Source: Pelargonium cotyledonis
Lineage: Eukaryota; Streptophyta; Magnoliopsida; Geraniales; Geraniaceae
DNA length: 21,374 bases
Direction of reading: 5' to 3'
Assembly (NCBI GenBank): GCA_036897625.1
Contig: JAYMTA010001173.1
Location: 1-21,374 of the forward strand
This document shows, one piece after another, positions 9,975-20,720 of this stretch. Every line of letters begins with the position of its first letter. Within the stretch, counting starts at the first letter, position 1. The notes under the pieces were generated by a model. It made no database searches and had not been told where the DNA came from. It saw nothing but the letters and a program-made list of their open reading frames with translations. The position numbers and the translations under genes are program-made.

Positions 9975-10460
9975 TCTATGAAATATACATTGATCACATG
10001 AATAGAGGCTCGATTGAATTTGTTCAACCCAAACTCAATGATGAGTTTTGGGTCGAATAGAGACTCTTTCTAAACAACATTTAAAGGCATCTTGGCATAG
10101 ATTAACACCGCACGCATCTATGGAAATGTCGGTCATCGAACACAAAGGAATCCATGTATCTTCTTTTAGATCTCTCCTTAATCATCGAAAAATAAAAGTG
10201 ACTACCTTATTAGAACGACACTCTCGATCTAAGATATGTTGTAACTCAAATAGACACTCGATATATTTCGTTTGATCTAAACACCGACGATGAGTTTTTG
10301 TTCGAATTGAGGTCAGTCTTCCTAACAACAAACATTAAAGGTTAACTTAGCTCGGATCCGCTTATTAGATACGTTGGTCATCCAACAACAATGGACTATA
10401 TGTTGCATCTTCTAATTCTCTCTTTAATCACTATAAACCAACAATCTTTTCTTTTATTGG
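9975..10460. repeat. Diverged tandem duplication of a unit of about 250 bp
   Basis: Two consecutive units align at an offset of about 249 bases. Shared landmarks are GATGAGTTTT...TCGAAT at 10040 and 10289, CT(T)CCTAAACAACA-type words near 10070 and 10320, CATT(T)AAAGG, GGTCATC near 10132 and 10376, and TCTC(C/T)TTAATCA near 10173 and 10422. The intervening bases are heavily diverged. It could be an old satellite-like or transposon-internal duplication. The open frame at 10048-10275 has no homology signal. Confidence 0.5.
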
Positions 10461-10536
10461 TCTAAATCATAAAGTTTTCGAGCGAGTCTCTAAACTCGTA
10501 GTTGGCACATGAGTTTTAGCTCATTCCTTTCTTTGT

Positions 10537-10604
10537 AGGTGTGTTTAGTAGGGAACGAACAAAAACGTTTTTTTTCACTCACGTAGCATTTGTTGTCAAC
10601 TACG
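10537..10604. repeat. Short dispersed repeat fragment, copy A
   Basis: It resembles copy B at 13427-13492: GTGTGTTTAGTA against GTGTGTTGAGTA, then CGAAC, then AAACGTT, then CTCACG(T/C)A. The two are in the same orientation. It may be an end of an unclassified plant repeat. Confidence 0.35.
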
Positions 10605-10876
10605 TCACTATCATTGAGTACATCACTTACAAATTTCCACATGTACGCACAACGTTTCTTATATCACCCACTAAAATCCAAACCCAAATACTCAATCATG
10701 GAGTATGAAACATAGAACCACTAGGAGGTGGGAACAAGAAAATAAACTTAAATAAGACATTTTGGCTCCAATCATGCAAAACCTACGGCGAAATTGAATG
10801 AATTAATTATTATTTGTTCCTACCCACTAGTTATTCTGGTAATGCTATGCTCGTGAGTCCCACTATTTTGCGCACC

Positions 10877-10914
10877 TAAAAAAAAAAAACAATCTTATAA
10901 AAAAAAAAAACAAT
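10877..10914. repeat. Two identical T-A12-CAAT words in tandem
   Basis: The 17-base word made of T, twelve A and CAAT occurs at 10877-10893 and 10898-10914. This is a simple low-complexity duplication. Confidence 0.5.
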
Positions 10915-11793
10915 AACAACAAAGTTGTATTTGGTAACCTTAATTAATTAGCCCACTTTCTATGAAGCTCATAGGATTGTTTATAATAATAAAAAAATTA
11001 ATTTCATATATTCCATAAAAGTATACTAAAAAAACGAGCACAAAGTTTAAGTTAACAAGTTTTTGCTTGCGTTAAAATGGTAATGAAATTATGCAAATTC
11101 ATTAAAAATTTATCGTAATAGATATGAGTGAAAATGTTGTGACACACATCATACTAATAAGACATAAAATTAGTATTTTCGAACCCGCATTTTTTTTTTT
11201 TTTTGTAATCATATGTCATGTTCGTATTGAGCCTCTAAAATACACGTGCATGATTAATTAGTTGTTTTGTGATGCGTCAAACGTGTTAATTCATCATGCA
11301 TAATGCAATCGATGCAACACAACTCATTTAATTATTTTGTTAAATGTGTTATATTCGTGTACCATACAAACATTCTTCATCGATTTTAATATTGAGTTCA
11401 AATATGAAAATCTAAAAATTGCTGGGAATTTGTTCTATTATCAAACAAACAAAATTGTTTTTAATAAGAAAGATAGATTCACATCATTTTCAATTGTATA
11501 CTACGTAAATACTAGTGAATACATAAATCATAATCAACAATATTAAGTACGTACCAAATCCACGCGTTTAGTAGACTTATTTTTAGTTTAATCCAAAGGA
11601 TTCCAACTCATATTCACACTAACAACATGAGTTGGTACGTCACCATTCACAACTCCCAATTGAAGTAACTTTATCAATAATATATTGCAATTTTGATACA
11701 ATATGAACACGACACAAATGTAGGACTAATCCCTCCTTTCCAAAATGAGTGGAAGAAGTTTGGGAAGGTGATGCGTATACAGATAAGGATCTT
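10915..11793. other. AT-rich intergenic stretch
   Basis: No gene, RNA gene or complete mobile element is visible. A T15-type run near 11192-11205 follows the words TTTCGAACCCGCA, faintly like a SINE or LTR edge, but nothing further supports an element. Confidence 0.4.
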
Positions 11794-12035
11794 CTCTCTC
11801 CGTCCTAAAATAAGTGTCCTCATTTCTATTTTGAGAAAAATTAAGAAGAAGTTAGCTAGTGTGATATGTTTACTATTGTATCCTCATGATAATGTGTTGA
11901 GAGATCCTAACTAATTTTTTACAATAATATTATTGACAATTCATGCATAACTAACTTACTAAAAAATGAAACAAGACGCTCATTTTGAGACAAAAAAACA
12001 AGAAAAACAAGACACTCATTTTAGGACGGAGGGGG
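11794..12035. mobile_element. Stowaway-like MITE (Tc1/mariner type), 242 bp
   Basis: The left end reads CTCTCTCCGTCCTAAAATAA then GTGTC. The right end is its near-perfect inverted complement, GACACTCATTTTAGGAC then GGAGGGGG, followed by TA at 12036-12037. The left TA has decayed to TT at 11792-11793. Terminal inverted repeats of about 24 bp starting CTCYCTCCGT, a TA target and a length near 250 bp are the hallmarks of plant Stowaway elements. There is no coding capacity, as expected for a non-autonomous element moved by a mariner-type transposase encoded elsewhere. Confidence 0.88.
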
Positions 12036-14390
12036 TATTTTATTATCATTATTTTGCCTTTGCATGCCATTGATTTGTTCTAAGCATAAAGTTGACTTTC
12101 ATTAAATGAACAAGTAATTTCATTCCAAATAGTTAATGTTAGATTGTTAATCACAATGTCAAATAATAACTTCTAGTGAAAAAAAAAAAAGATCAGAAGC
12201 AGTCCATAAACTCACAAGTATTCAATAAAATACAAATAATAATAAATAAATAAAACTATATTATTCAAGATTAAAGGTCAAGATTGCCCTCCTAACTCAA
12301 ATGGCACAAGTTGTTTATGTTTTGTGTCATGAATTTTTTAATAAATATTAAAATATATACATAGGAGCAAGAAAGAAATACGTTGTTTCCACATATGAGA
12401 TAAAATATCTTACTATTTCTAAAAATGTCTGAGTTTTTAGTTTGGGTTTACGACAAACAATGTGTCGCTATTCAAATGACGTTTGAAATAGTTATAAGCT
12501 TCGTAGCGCAAAATATTGTGTGGACAAATATACTTATTTGTTTGATTTAGTCAACATGATTTGTGTTATAATTTGGTTATTTTAGTTATATGTGAATTTT
12601 GAACAAGTGGTGAAATTTTCGTATTTATGTTTTATATTCTAAATTATAATATAAACACCGTTAATGCTATGTCAAATTTCATACCCTCATATGAAAAATC
12701 ACCACAAATGTGTGTATCTCGGTCGTTACGCAAAACACTCACACCTGAAATTCAAAAGTGAAGAAGACGATTGATTGACCATTAGGCCCGGTTTGCAACG
12801 TTGTGTGGTGTAGCCATTGCATAAAGTGGTGAACCATCAATCATATTAGCGACCATTATCAAGAAATAGAGGAGTGGAAAAGGATAAATTTAACTATACA
12901 ACGATATTATATTTATAATCTTTCATCGCACACTTTTGAATATATTTATTAATTTACTATGCTTACATTCAACACTTTAATATATAATTATTATGAGCAC
13001 AATTTAATCATGTTATTATGCGTACATTCAACACTTAATCACTACCGTTAATAAATCTTTTCGAAAGTGAGTGATCATCAATATATGTAAGCATTAATTA
13101 ATTTTAGTGTTATTCAATTTAATCTCAACATTGCCTAATTGTTTTAACTAATTTAAAGTTCTTAACCACCGACTATTTGTACTTGAATGCATAAAACTCA
13201 CCACATGAATTGTATTTTCCACGTGTCTTCCTGTTTGGAAATGTTATGTTTTGATTTTCTAGCTGTTCTATTTATTTCATTTTAAACTAGTATTCATTTT
13301 ATTTTTATCTCAATTTAGTCCTCAAATTCTTTTTTTTTTTTTTATTTACCTTTAAACTGTTTTACTATACACAGACTAATCATCATTCGAGGTTTGTTCA
13401 CAATTAAAATTTTCACCTCTCCCCATGAGTGTGTTGAGTAAGATCGAACTCAAACGTTCTTCTCACGCAACATGCACTGCTAACTGTATCAGTCCTCAAA
13501 TTCTTCTCAGACATTTGAATATAATTTTTTATATTACTTTTGATAATTTTTGAACTTGTAGAAAAAAGTATAAATTTTTTTTAAGGGAGAAAAAAAGTAT
13601 AACTTACAATTACCTAAACTTAACCTAATAAAATGTTTGAACAATTTTAAAACATAAAAATTCCCCAAAAGAAAAAGAGTTTGAATCAAACCACAATGAT
13701 AAAGAGTATGAAAAGAGGATATTGATTGTTTAGCCCATCTGAATGTACCAATTGAATTTCAACAATATTTACAAATAAATAAGAAAACTTTTAGTCATAA
13801 TTTAATTTGTTCATTTTATTTTTTAAACCAGTCATAATTTAGTTTGTATCACAAAATTTGAAGCATGCAACCTTTAGACATGGTTTTCTTTTTTTCTTTT
13901 TCTTTTGGAAATTTATACATGGATATCTTGATTTTGTACCAAAGTAATTAAAATACGATTTATTTTCAATTTCTTTTTTATTTTTGAAAACTGAAAACTA
14001 AATAATTGTATATTTCAAATACCAAATCCATTAGCATTTGAAAAAAGAAAAATTAGTTTTAAATAGTTTCCATTTTAAAATCCGATTATTTTTATAGGCA
14101 AAATTTAAAAATTAAACTGTACGTTAGATTGTGCATGTTTTTTTATAGGTATTATTTTCTTATATACATGCATCTGAGTTCTCATTAGAGCCAAATAAAA
14201 TTCTTAAAACACCCCTGTATGCACAAACAATACATGAATGTAACAATTTCATTATAATAAAAAATCACTAATTATTAGTATAATTTAAAAACAACAAGTC
14301 AACAATGAAAAAATAGCTAATTTGAAATATTTTCCAAATAAAAATAAAACAAAATCAGAATTTTAAAATTCCAAAAAATGCAATCTTTCT
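12036..14390. other. AT-rich intergenic DNA upstream of MLO gene 2
   Basis: Very AT-rich, with many homopolymer runs and no open frame worth reporting. A GGCCCGGTTTGCAACG word near 12785 looks like the edge of a hAT-type MITE, but no inverted partner was found. A repeat fragment at 13427-13492 is listed separately. I see no gene on either strand. Confidence 0.5.
13427..13492. repeat. Short dispersed repeat fragment, copy B
   Basis: It is related to copy A at 10537-10604 in the same orientation, sharing GTGTGTT, AGTA, CGAAC, AAACGTT and CTCACG words at similar spacing. Family unknown. Confidence 0.35.
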
Positions 14391-14804
14391 CTCTCTTACA
14401 TGTTTCTCTTTCAAGCTGCTTTAATGGTTTTTTATCTTCTCTCTGCAATTAAAGTTTTAATTTTTACTCGGTTATCGTAATTAACAAATCAGTATATCAC
14501 GGAAACCGTGTCTTTTTGCGACTACTTCACCTTCTCTCCCAAAAAGGAACCAACACAGCAACAGCAACAGGAACTCCAATTGGCTCCTTCAAAGCCTCAA
14601 TCAATAAATGCTTTTCATTTTCAAAACATTTTCTTCAGATTCTTCAATCGCACCATAACCCATCAACCCATTTCGCTGTCAATTGCCAAAGCTCGCCACT
14701 TTTTTGCTCTCTGTTTCGAAACTGCTAACCATTGATTGCTTGCTCGTTGTGGGTTCTGCTTATTTGGCTGTAGTTTTTGTGGGTTTTGGATTGGAGGCTC
14801 AGGT
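14391..14804 (+). promoter_or_regulatory. Probable core promoter and leader of MLO gene 2
   Basis: CT-rich runs (CTTTCTCTCTCTTAC near 14384-14400 and TCTTCTCTCTGC near 14434) resemble plant pyrimidine patches near transcription starts. A CAGCAACAGCAACAG stretch lies near 14556. Composition becomes less AT-rich from about 14500 up to the start codon, as expected for a transcribed leader. A short upstream open frame inside it is listed separately. The transcription start cannot be placed from sequence alone. Confidence 0.4.
14608..14658 (+). promoter_or_regulatory. Candidate upstream ORF in the gene 2 leader (16 codons plus stop)
   Basis: ATG at 14608 opens a frame that closes with TAA at 14656-14658, 146 bases before the MLO start codon. 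If transcription begins before 14608, scanning ribosomes meet this ATG first (context AATAAATGC, not strong). Functional use is inference only. Confidence 0.3.
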
Positions 14805-17800
14805 ATGGCCGCAGACAGTACTGGCCAGAGGCAGCTTGATCAGACGCCGACATGGGCCGTCGCCGGAGTTTGTACCATCATCATCTTAATCTCCATCGTC
14901 TTGGAGAAGGTTCTTCATAAACTTGGAAACGTAAGTGCTTAATTGTGTCTGTTTTTCTTTTTCCTGGGCGTTTCCTGATGTTTTTAACTGTTTTGCTGAC
15001 ATGGGTTTTGCTTTTGTTCTTACATTCTTGGCGTTTTTGTCTCCCATTAGTGCTTTTGGTTTGTGGGTTGTGATTTATCTGACTCTTTCTGGTGGTGCCG
15101 ATTGATTTTTCTGATGGCTCTTCTGCTAATGACAGTTCTTTCATTTTTCAGTTTTAGCCTTTTTGGAACACTAGTTTCATTTTCAGTCTTCTTCAGCTTT
15201 TTTGGCCTAATTGGGATGAAGATCTTACTCTCTTTTTACCTTTTTTGGTGGTTTGGGATTTGTTGACATTAAAACTTATTTGGGATTCTGTAAATAAAAT
15301 TTGCCCTTGTTTTTGTTCCGTTCTGTTTGTTCATGGTTTTAGTGAAGAACAAGGATTTTTGTATGTGATGAGTTTGTGTGCATGTGTATCTTCAGTTCTG
15401 CAAATGGCTTGAATTGTTTTAATAGTTGATTTGCTGATGTTGCTCTATATTGGGTCTTTCTGGTTTGCTTTGTTATTAACTTGCAGTCTTTTCAATTCAG
15501 TGGTTCACAGAAAGACACAAGAAGGCTTTGTTTGATGCTCTAGAGAAGGTCAAAGCTGGTAGGAAACTAGTTTCTGATTCGTCTAATTGTTGTTGTTTTT
15601 TGTTTTACTTATTAGTGTGGAACCAGAAATTGGTAGCAAATCATGTTTGACTTTGAGTATGATTGTTGCAGAGCTTATGGTTCTGGGTTTCATTTCACTG
15701 CTTTTGACTTTTGGGCAAACATTCATTGTCAAAATATGTATCCCACACGGTGTTGCAAACACCTTGTTGCCTTGCCCTGCCGACGGTATAAATGATTCGT
15801 CAAGTAGCGATTCTAGTGAAGAGGAACACCGCCGGAAGCTTTTATGGTATGACCATAGATTGTTAAGTTCTGTTGACGCAACTACCGTGTGCGCTGAAGT
15901 AAGTGCATCTATATCCACACTTTTACTTCATTGCAATTTAGTTATTTCACTCTCCCGCTATGTTGCGTAGAGACGACGACACAGTTTTTATAAAATCATA
16001 AACACGATACACTGAGAGTACATTCAATTATTAAAAATGATAAGTTATATTTGCTATTTTTTTTTTTTGAAATGGTTATATTTGCAATTTTGGTGTATAT
16101 ACGTTACATAAAAACCATGCTCACCATGCCCGTCAATGTATTTTAGAGTATCCGGCACTTCCAATCAATTCATTTTTAGAAGAAAAAAATTTGGGGATGC
16201 ATAAGGTGTCAGATATGTGTATGTTTTAAAAAATATATATTAAAAATTAAGGGGACACGTATTTACTGAGTGTCCGAGTGCTGGACACGGGTACGTTGAG
16301 AAGACGAGAGTGCTCGTGCATCGTAGCTCACCAGTAATAAGTGATGATGTTGATGATAGCAGTGATGGCTAGCACGTTTGTATTTTGTTCTTATCATTCA
16401 AGTATGAGTCACATATTTTCATTATTAACAAACTTCTAGTCATAGCCAACCAAAAGCATTATTTATTAGCAACTTAGTCAATGCTACTTATCTTTTGTAT
16501 TATATTCATTTGGAGTTGTGATTCGCAGACCAAGCCTTGATTCAGATTCGTGATAGAATATCATAATGAGCACATCCATCACATGCTGTTGTATCAGTTT
16601 GTTGGAATCTTGAATCTAAAAAAATCAAATGTATCTCGTTTGTGAGCATAAAATCCATTAGCTTCTTGTTATTACTGTTTTGTCGCCTCTGACTGCTTAT
16701 AATATGGTTGGTTGGCTTAGAATGTACATTAAGAGCTCGAAATAGTCATTATGATTTGTTGAATGGTTCATCGGAAAGTGTCTGACTTAAACAAAAATAT
16801 AAATAGAATCACATAGCACAGTTCTCATTTATATATGTCGCTGTCCTCCATATAGTCAAATGAATTAAAATTACAATTTTATTTATATAATATATCAACA
16901 TGGAGATGGCAGAATTTTTTGAAATATCAATTAATGTATTTTTTTTTTCAATTTTCAGGGGAAAGAGCCTCTTATATCTATCGACGGATTGCATCAGCTA
17001 CACATCCTTATCTTCTTCTTGGCAGTCTTCCATGTGGTCTACAGTTTGATCACTATGATGCTCGGAAGACTAAAGGTTTGTAAAAAATCGTGTTTTTTTG
17101 TACTACATTATTTGATCTATGAATCTTCGGTTCACGCCATCTAAATCCAGACATTAGGAAGATAGAGGCGCAGTGTTTTTTGGACTCACTTTCTGATGCT
17201 TCCAAGTACAGTAATTATTATGAGGGAACTGAGTGGTGATCCTCAACTAGAGCTGACAATTTATGCTAATGTGTTGTATCCGTGTCTTCTTAGAGGTTAA
17301 ATATTTGTTACGTACACGACACGTTTGTTATTGTGTTGGTGTGCCATGTTTGTGTCGGCTTTACCTAAACGAGAGATGATGTGAGTTGTAATTAATGTTA
17401 CTTTTATTCTCTACTATCACTCTCTTACCTTAGGCGCAATATATTTGGCCGATAAGTAAGGACTTGTGGTAAGAAAGATTTGATGAGATGAAAGCAAATT
17501 AAATAGGTGAAACAGAGAAGAGATTGTCATGCATGTTTTGCAGTCTCAACACAAACACAATACAATTATAAGTATGTCGTTTCCAAACACGCTTAAATCG
17601 TGTCATGTTTGTGTCGGGTCACGTGTTGCTTCCCCAATTTCCAGCTCTATCCTTAACAATAACTACTCGATGCAATTCTAGTCAATACAGTTAATTGTAT
17701 CATATTACCACATTGTTGTAAGATTGTAATTAAATCACATAGAGGAATCCAGAGGTACAGTTTCAGAAAAGCCAAATTTATTAGGTTTAGTAACGTTTGT

Positions 17801-20458
17801 GCACATATCATAGTAGACAAATATGCCGGTCATTTTGTTCAACTAGTTGATTTTAAACCATACTCGGTGATATATCATTGATTGCTAAAATTACACTGTA
17901 CAGATTCGTGGCTGGAAGAAGTGGGAGCAAGAGACTTTGTCTGATGACTTCGAGTTTTCGAATGGTATGTTATTCTACGAAATGCAAACTCTTATCCTCT
18001 ATTTCACAGCGTTCTTGAACACGAGCATTTGTGCATCGTATTGGAATCTAAACCGAACATATTTTCATGCACAGATCCCGCAAGATTCAGGCTTACTCAT
18101 CAGACATCTTTTGTGAGAGCTCATACCAGTTTTTGGACTAGAATTCCATTGTTCTTCTATGTTGTAAGTACTCTCGTTTAGCATCTGTGGTTACAACTAT
18201 TTGCTTGGACGGTTGGACCAATAATAAAAGTGACATATCTTTCCGTTGCAGGGATGTTTCTTTAGACAGTTTTTTAGGTCTGTTGGTAGGACTGACTACT
18301 TGACATTGCGAAATGGTTTCATCGCTGTGAGTCTTGAACTGCACAATTATTAGTATATCATGCGAGTTTCGTGATCTTTTGTTGACAGTGCTATATTGAC
18401 TAACAGGTTCATTTAGCTCCTGGAAGCAAATTTAACTTCCAAAAGTATATCAAAAGATCATTAGAGGACGACTTCAAGGTAGTCGTGGGAGTGAGGTACT
18501 AATTCTTAAATTGCCTTATTGTTATATTTTATATAGTTTATTGTAGTTTTTAGCTGACCTATTTTCTTTTGTTGGCAGCCCAATGTTGTGGTTATCTTTT
18601 GTCGTTTTCTTGCTTCTGAATGTTGATGGTAAGTAGCTTTTTCCCAGAAAAGTCCTTTACTAGTAAATTCTGTACTTTCAAAATGAATTCAAAGTTGACG
18701 AGCTTTGTTAATATATTGTCTCTTTCAGGATGGAAAGCGCTGTTCTGGGCCTCCATAATCCCCGTTATTGTAAGGAATCTTTATCTCGGGTAATCTAACT
18801 TTCAGATTAATATGAACAAGATTCTGATAGTTTGTGGTTGCAGATAATTTTAGCGGTCGGAACAGAGCTTCAATGCATATTGACAAAGATGGCTCTCGTA
18901 ATCACGGAAAGACATGCAGTGGTCCAAGGGATTCCTCTCGTGCAGGCCTCAGACAAATATTTTTGGTTTGGCCGGCCTCACTTAGTTCTTCATCTTATCC
19001 ATTTTGCATTATTTCAGGTACTGAATCCTCTTCCGATCTTACGAACATCCTTGGGTGAACATTCTTTTGGCTCTCTATAAATTATTTTAGTAGCAGTTTG
19101 TTCTGTTTAGGCCGAGAATCAAAATCCTCCCCCAAAAAAGTTGTGAATACAATTGCCAAAATTTGTAGCTTTTACAAATCAAGCCCTTGGATTTTATTTC
19201 GCTATCTTGTGCCTAAATGTTGCGTTTTTCTTCCTCGCAGAATGCATTCCAGATTACGTATTTCTTTTGGATTTGGGTAAGAAACTATTCACTAAGTTCT
19301 TTCAATATTTCGATTACCTATCAAATTAATTTTCCCTGGCTTACAAATGACAAGTTTCATTTCCTTGCAGTATTCGTTCGGAATAAATTCTTGCTTCCAT
19401 GCTGATTTCAAGCTTGCAATAATTAAAGTCGCTTTAGGGTAAGCCCCTTATTAATTTGTCTGCTTTTTCTCCTAGTAATGTAAATATTCTATGTGATATT
19501 TAGCACATGACTGATAAGCTATGTTGCATAGACACAGCTACAAGATACAAGACACGAAACAAACGGACATGATAGGCTACAAATACGTAATAAATGATAA
19601 TTTATATTTGCTATATTAGTGCATACAAGTTACATAAAGTCATGCTCGTGAATGTGTTTTAGAGTGTTGAACATGTTCAATCAATTCATTTTCGGAAAGA
19701 AAATAAAGGGGGATATGTAAAGTTTCGGACATGTGTCTATTTTTAAAAAAATATTAGTAATTGGGGAGCACGTACCGACATGTACCCGAAGAGTGTCCGA
19801 GTGTCCGATATGTATCGGACACGGGTACATTGAGGAAATGAGAGTATCTTTGCATCTTTGGTTTGTACTATTGATAATGAAATACTATCATGTTCTTTCA
19901 GGCTTGGAGTCCTATGTTTGTGCAGTTACATTACACTTCCGCTGTACGCCCTTGTAACCCAGGTACGTACTTTCGCTTTTCAATCATTTTCAAAACATCC
20001 CGTGCAATCAAAAGACTTTTATTCCGTGTTCTTGCAAAATCAATAGCTTCACGGTCTGATTCCAACGTTGTTTCATATCATTAAGCTGTGTAAGATTGTC
20101 TTTGCAGATGGGTTCGCAGATGAAAAAATCAATCTTCGATGAGCAAACTTCCAAGGCCCTCAAGAACTGGCGCATGGCTGCGAAAAGAAGGCAGGGTGGC
20201 AAGTCCCCAGCTAAGAACCTTGGGGGAAGCAGCCCGTCTCCTCCAATGCTGCACCGCTCCAAATCCACCAGTCACTCAACTTGTTCATCAACAGTCCACG
20301 GGGAGCGCGACTTGTCTGATTACGAAACTGAACCGTTGTCACCTGCATCACCAATCACCCTCAACGTACGAGTTGATCCCATCAAACAACCTCGCGAAGA
20401 AACTAGAAACGAAGGCAACTTCTCGTTCGACAAGCCAGCACCGCCTAGAGAACCGTAA
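14805..20458 (+). CDS. MLO: MLO family seven-transmembrane protein, copy 2 (clade III-like, intact)
   Basis: Coding exons: 14805-14930, 15501-15558, 15672-15898, 16959-17075, 17904-17964, 18075-18163, 18252-18326, 18407-18495, 18579-18628, 18729-18769, 18844-19017, 19241-19276, 19371-19438, 19902-19962, 20108-20458. All junctions are GT-AG, giving 540 codons, a usual MLO length. The N-terminus has TPTWAV, then membrane spans near residues 18-37, 63-83, 147-173, 281-299, 301-322, 354-381 and 394-420. Extracellular loop 1 holds cysteines in KICIPHG, LPCPAD and VCAEG plus an acidic Ser run ([10 protein letters not shown]); another loop Cys is in INSC. Cytosolic loops carry [13 protein letters not shown] and [11 protein letters not shown]. 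The tail starts [20 protein letters not shown], with the calmodulin-binding Trp at 445 and basic residues after it, and ends DYETEPL...VRVDP...PPREP. These words match clade III MLO proteins, whose known members act in pollen-tube reception and guidance. The function of this copy is inferred from the family. No ATG lies in frame upstream, which supports the chosen start. Confidence 0.97.
14931..15500 (+). other. Intron 1 of MLO gene 2 (570 bp)
   Basis: GT at 14931, AG at 15499-15500. It is T-rich with several short open frames that do not resemble any protein. The intron is much longer than the equivalent 100-base intron of gene 1. No mobile element is recognised inside. Confidence 0.6.
15958..16326. 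mobile_element. Non-autonomous DNA-transposon-like repeat in intron 3 of gene 2 (copy 1)
   Basis: The element starts CTATGTTGCGTAGAGAC and ends GAGTGCTCGTGCATCGTAG. Its outer bases form a short imperfect inverted repeat (CTATGTTGC against CTACGATGC). It shares a long string of words in the same order and orientation with 19519-19860. Examples are TTATATTTGCTAT, AAGTTACATAAA-like, CATGCTC, TTTTAGAGT, CAATCAATTCATTTT, GAGTGTCCGAGTG and GGACACGGGTAC. The flanking octamers CTCTCCCG (15950-15957) and CTCACCAG (16327-16334) match at 6 of 8, a possible decayed target duplication. There is no coding capacity. Confidence 0.6.
17248..17649. mobile_element. hAT-type MITE in intron 4 of gene 2, 402 bp
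   Basis: The left end TAGAGCTGACAATT and the right end AATTTCCAGCTCTA form terminal inverted repeats, with the first eight bases perfect and a few mismatches after. Outside them, TCCTCAAC (17240-17247) and TCCTTAAC (17650-17657) make an 8-bp target duplication with one mismatch. Short inverted ends plus an 8-bp duplication are the signature of the hAT superfamily. The interior has GTGTCG-rich words and no open frame, so it is non-autonomous. Intron 4 of gene 1 lacks it. Confidence 0.85.
19519..19860. mobile_element. Non-autonomous DNA-transposon-like repeat in intron 13 of gene 2 (copy 2)
   Basis: This is the second copy of the element at 15958-16326, in the same orientation. It begins CTATGTTGCATAGACACAG and ends GAGAGTATCTTTGCATCTTTG, with the shared interior words described for copy 1, including GAGTGTCCGAGTGTCCGAT and GGACACGGGTACATTGAG. 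No convincing target duplication is seen at the chosen ends, so the boundaries may be off by some bases. Intron 13 of gene 1 (98 bp) lacks it. Confidence 0.6.
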
Positions 20459-20720
20459 GGCAGTTTTGCCAGGTACAGCCAGCCCAAATTGCACCCATCT
20501 GCATTGATATTTTGTGAGGAATATATATGATTAGTTTGCAGGATATTGAATATGGTATAGACTATAGAGCATGTCTTGTACATTTTGTCATCTCTGTTAA
20601 TAAATTTCAAGTCATTATTGATCCACAATGGTTTCTCTTTCTCCAATAACTGAATGGATGTCAGCTCATCAAAACACAAACCTCACTGTTCTGTCTTTAG
20701 AATCTATCAGAATTCAAAGG
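20459..20720 (+). terminator. 3' UTR of MLO gene 2 with AATAAA signal
   Basis: An AATAAA hexamer lies at 20599-20604, about 140 bases after the stop codon, preceded by TTGTA-type words (TCTTGTACATTTTG near 20573) common in plant far-upstream elements. The poly(A) site is expected 10-35 bases further on. Confidence 0.6.

Noticed and set aside
11180-11210. TTTCGAACCCGCA followed by a T run, reminiscent of a pol III box B or SINE edge
   Set aside because: No matching box A at the right distance and no flanking duplication were seen.
12780-12860. GGCCCGGTTTGCAACG word like the end of a hAT-type MITE
   Set aside because: No inverted partner or target duplication was found within the neighbouring kilobase.
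15583-15918. 111-codon minus-strand open frame over exon 3 of MLO copy 2
   Set aside because: It is the antisense shadow of a well-supported coding exon.
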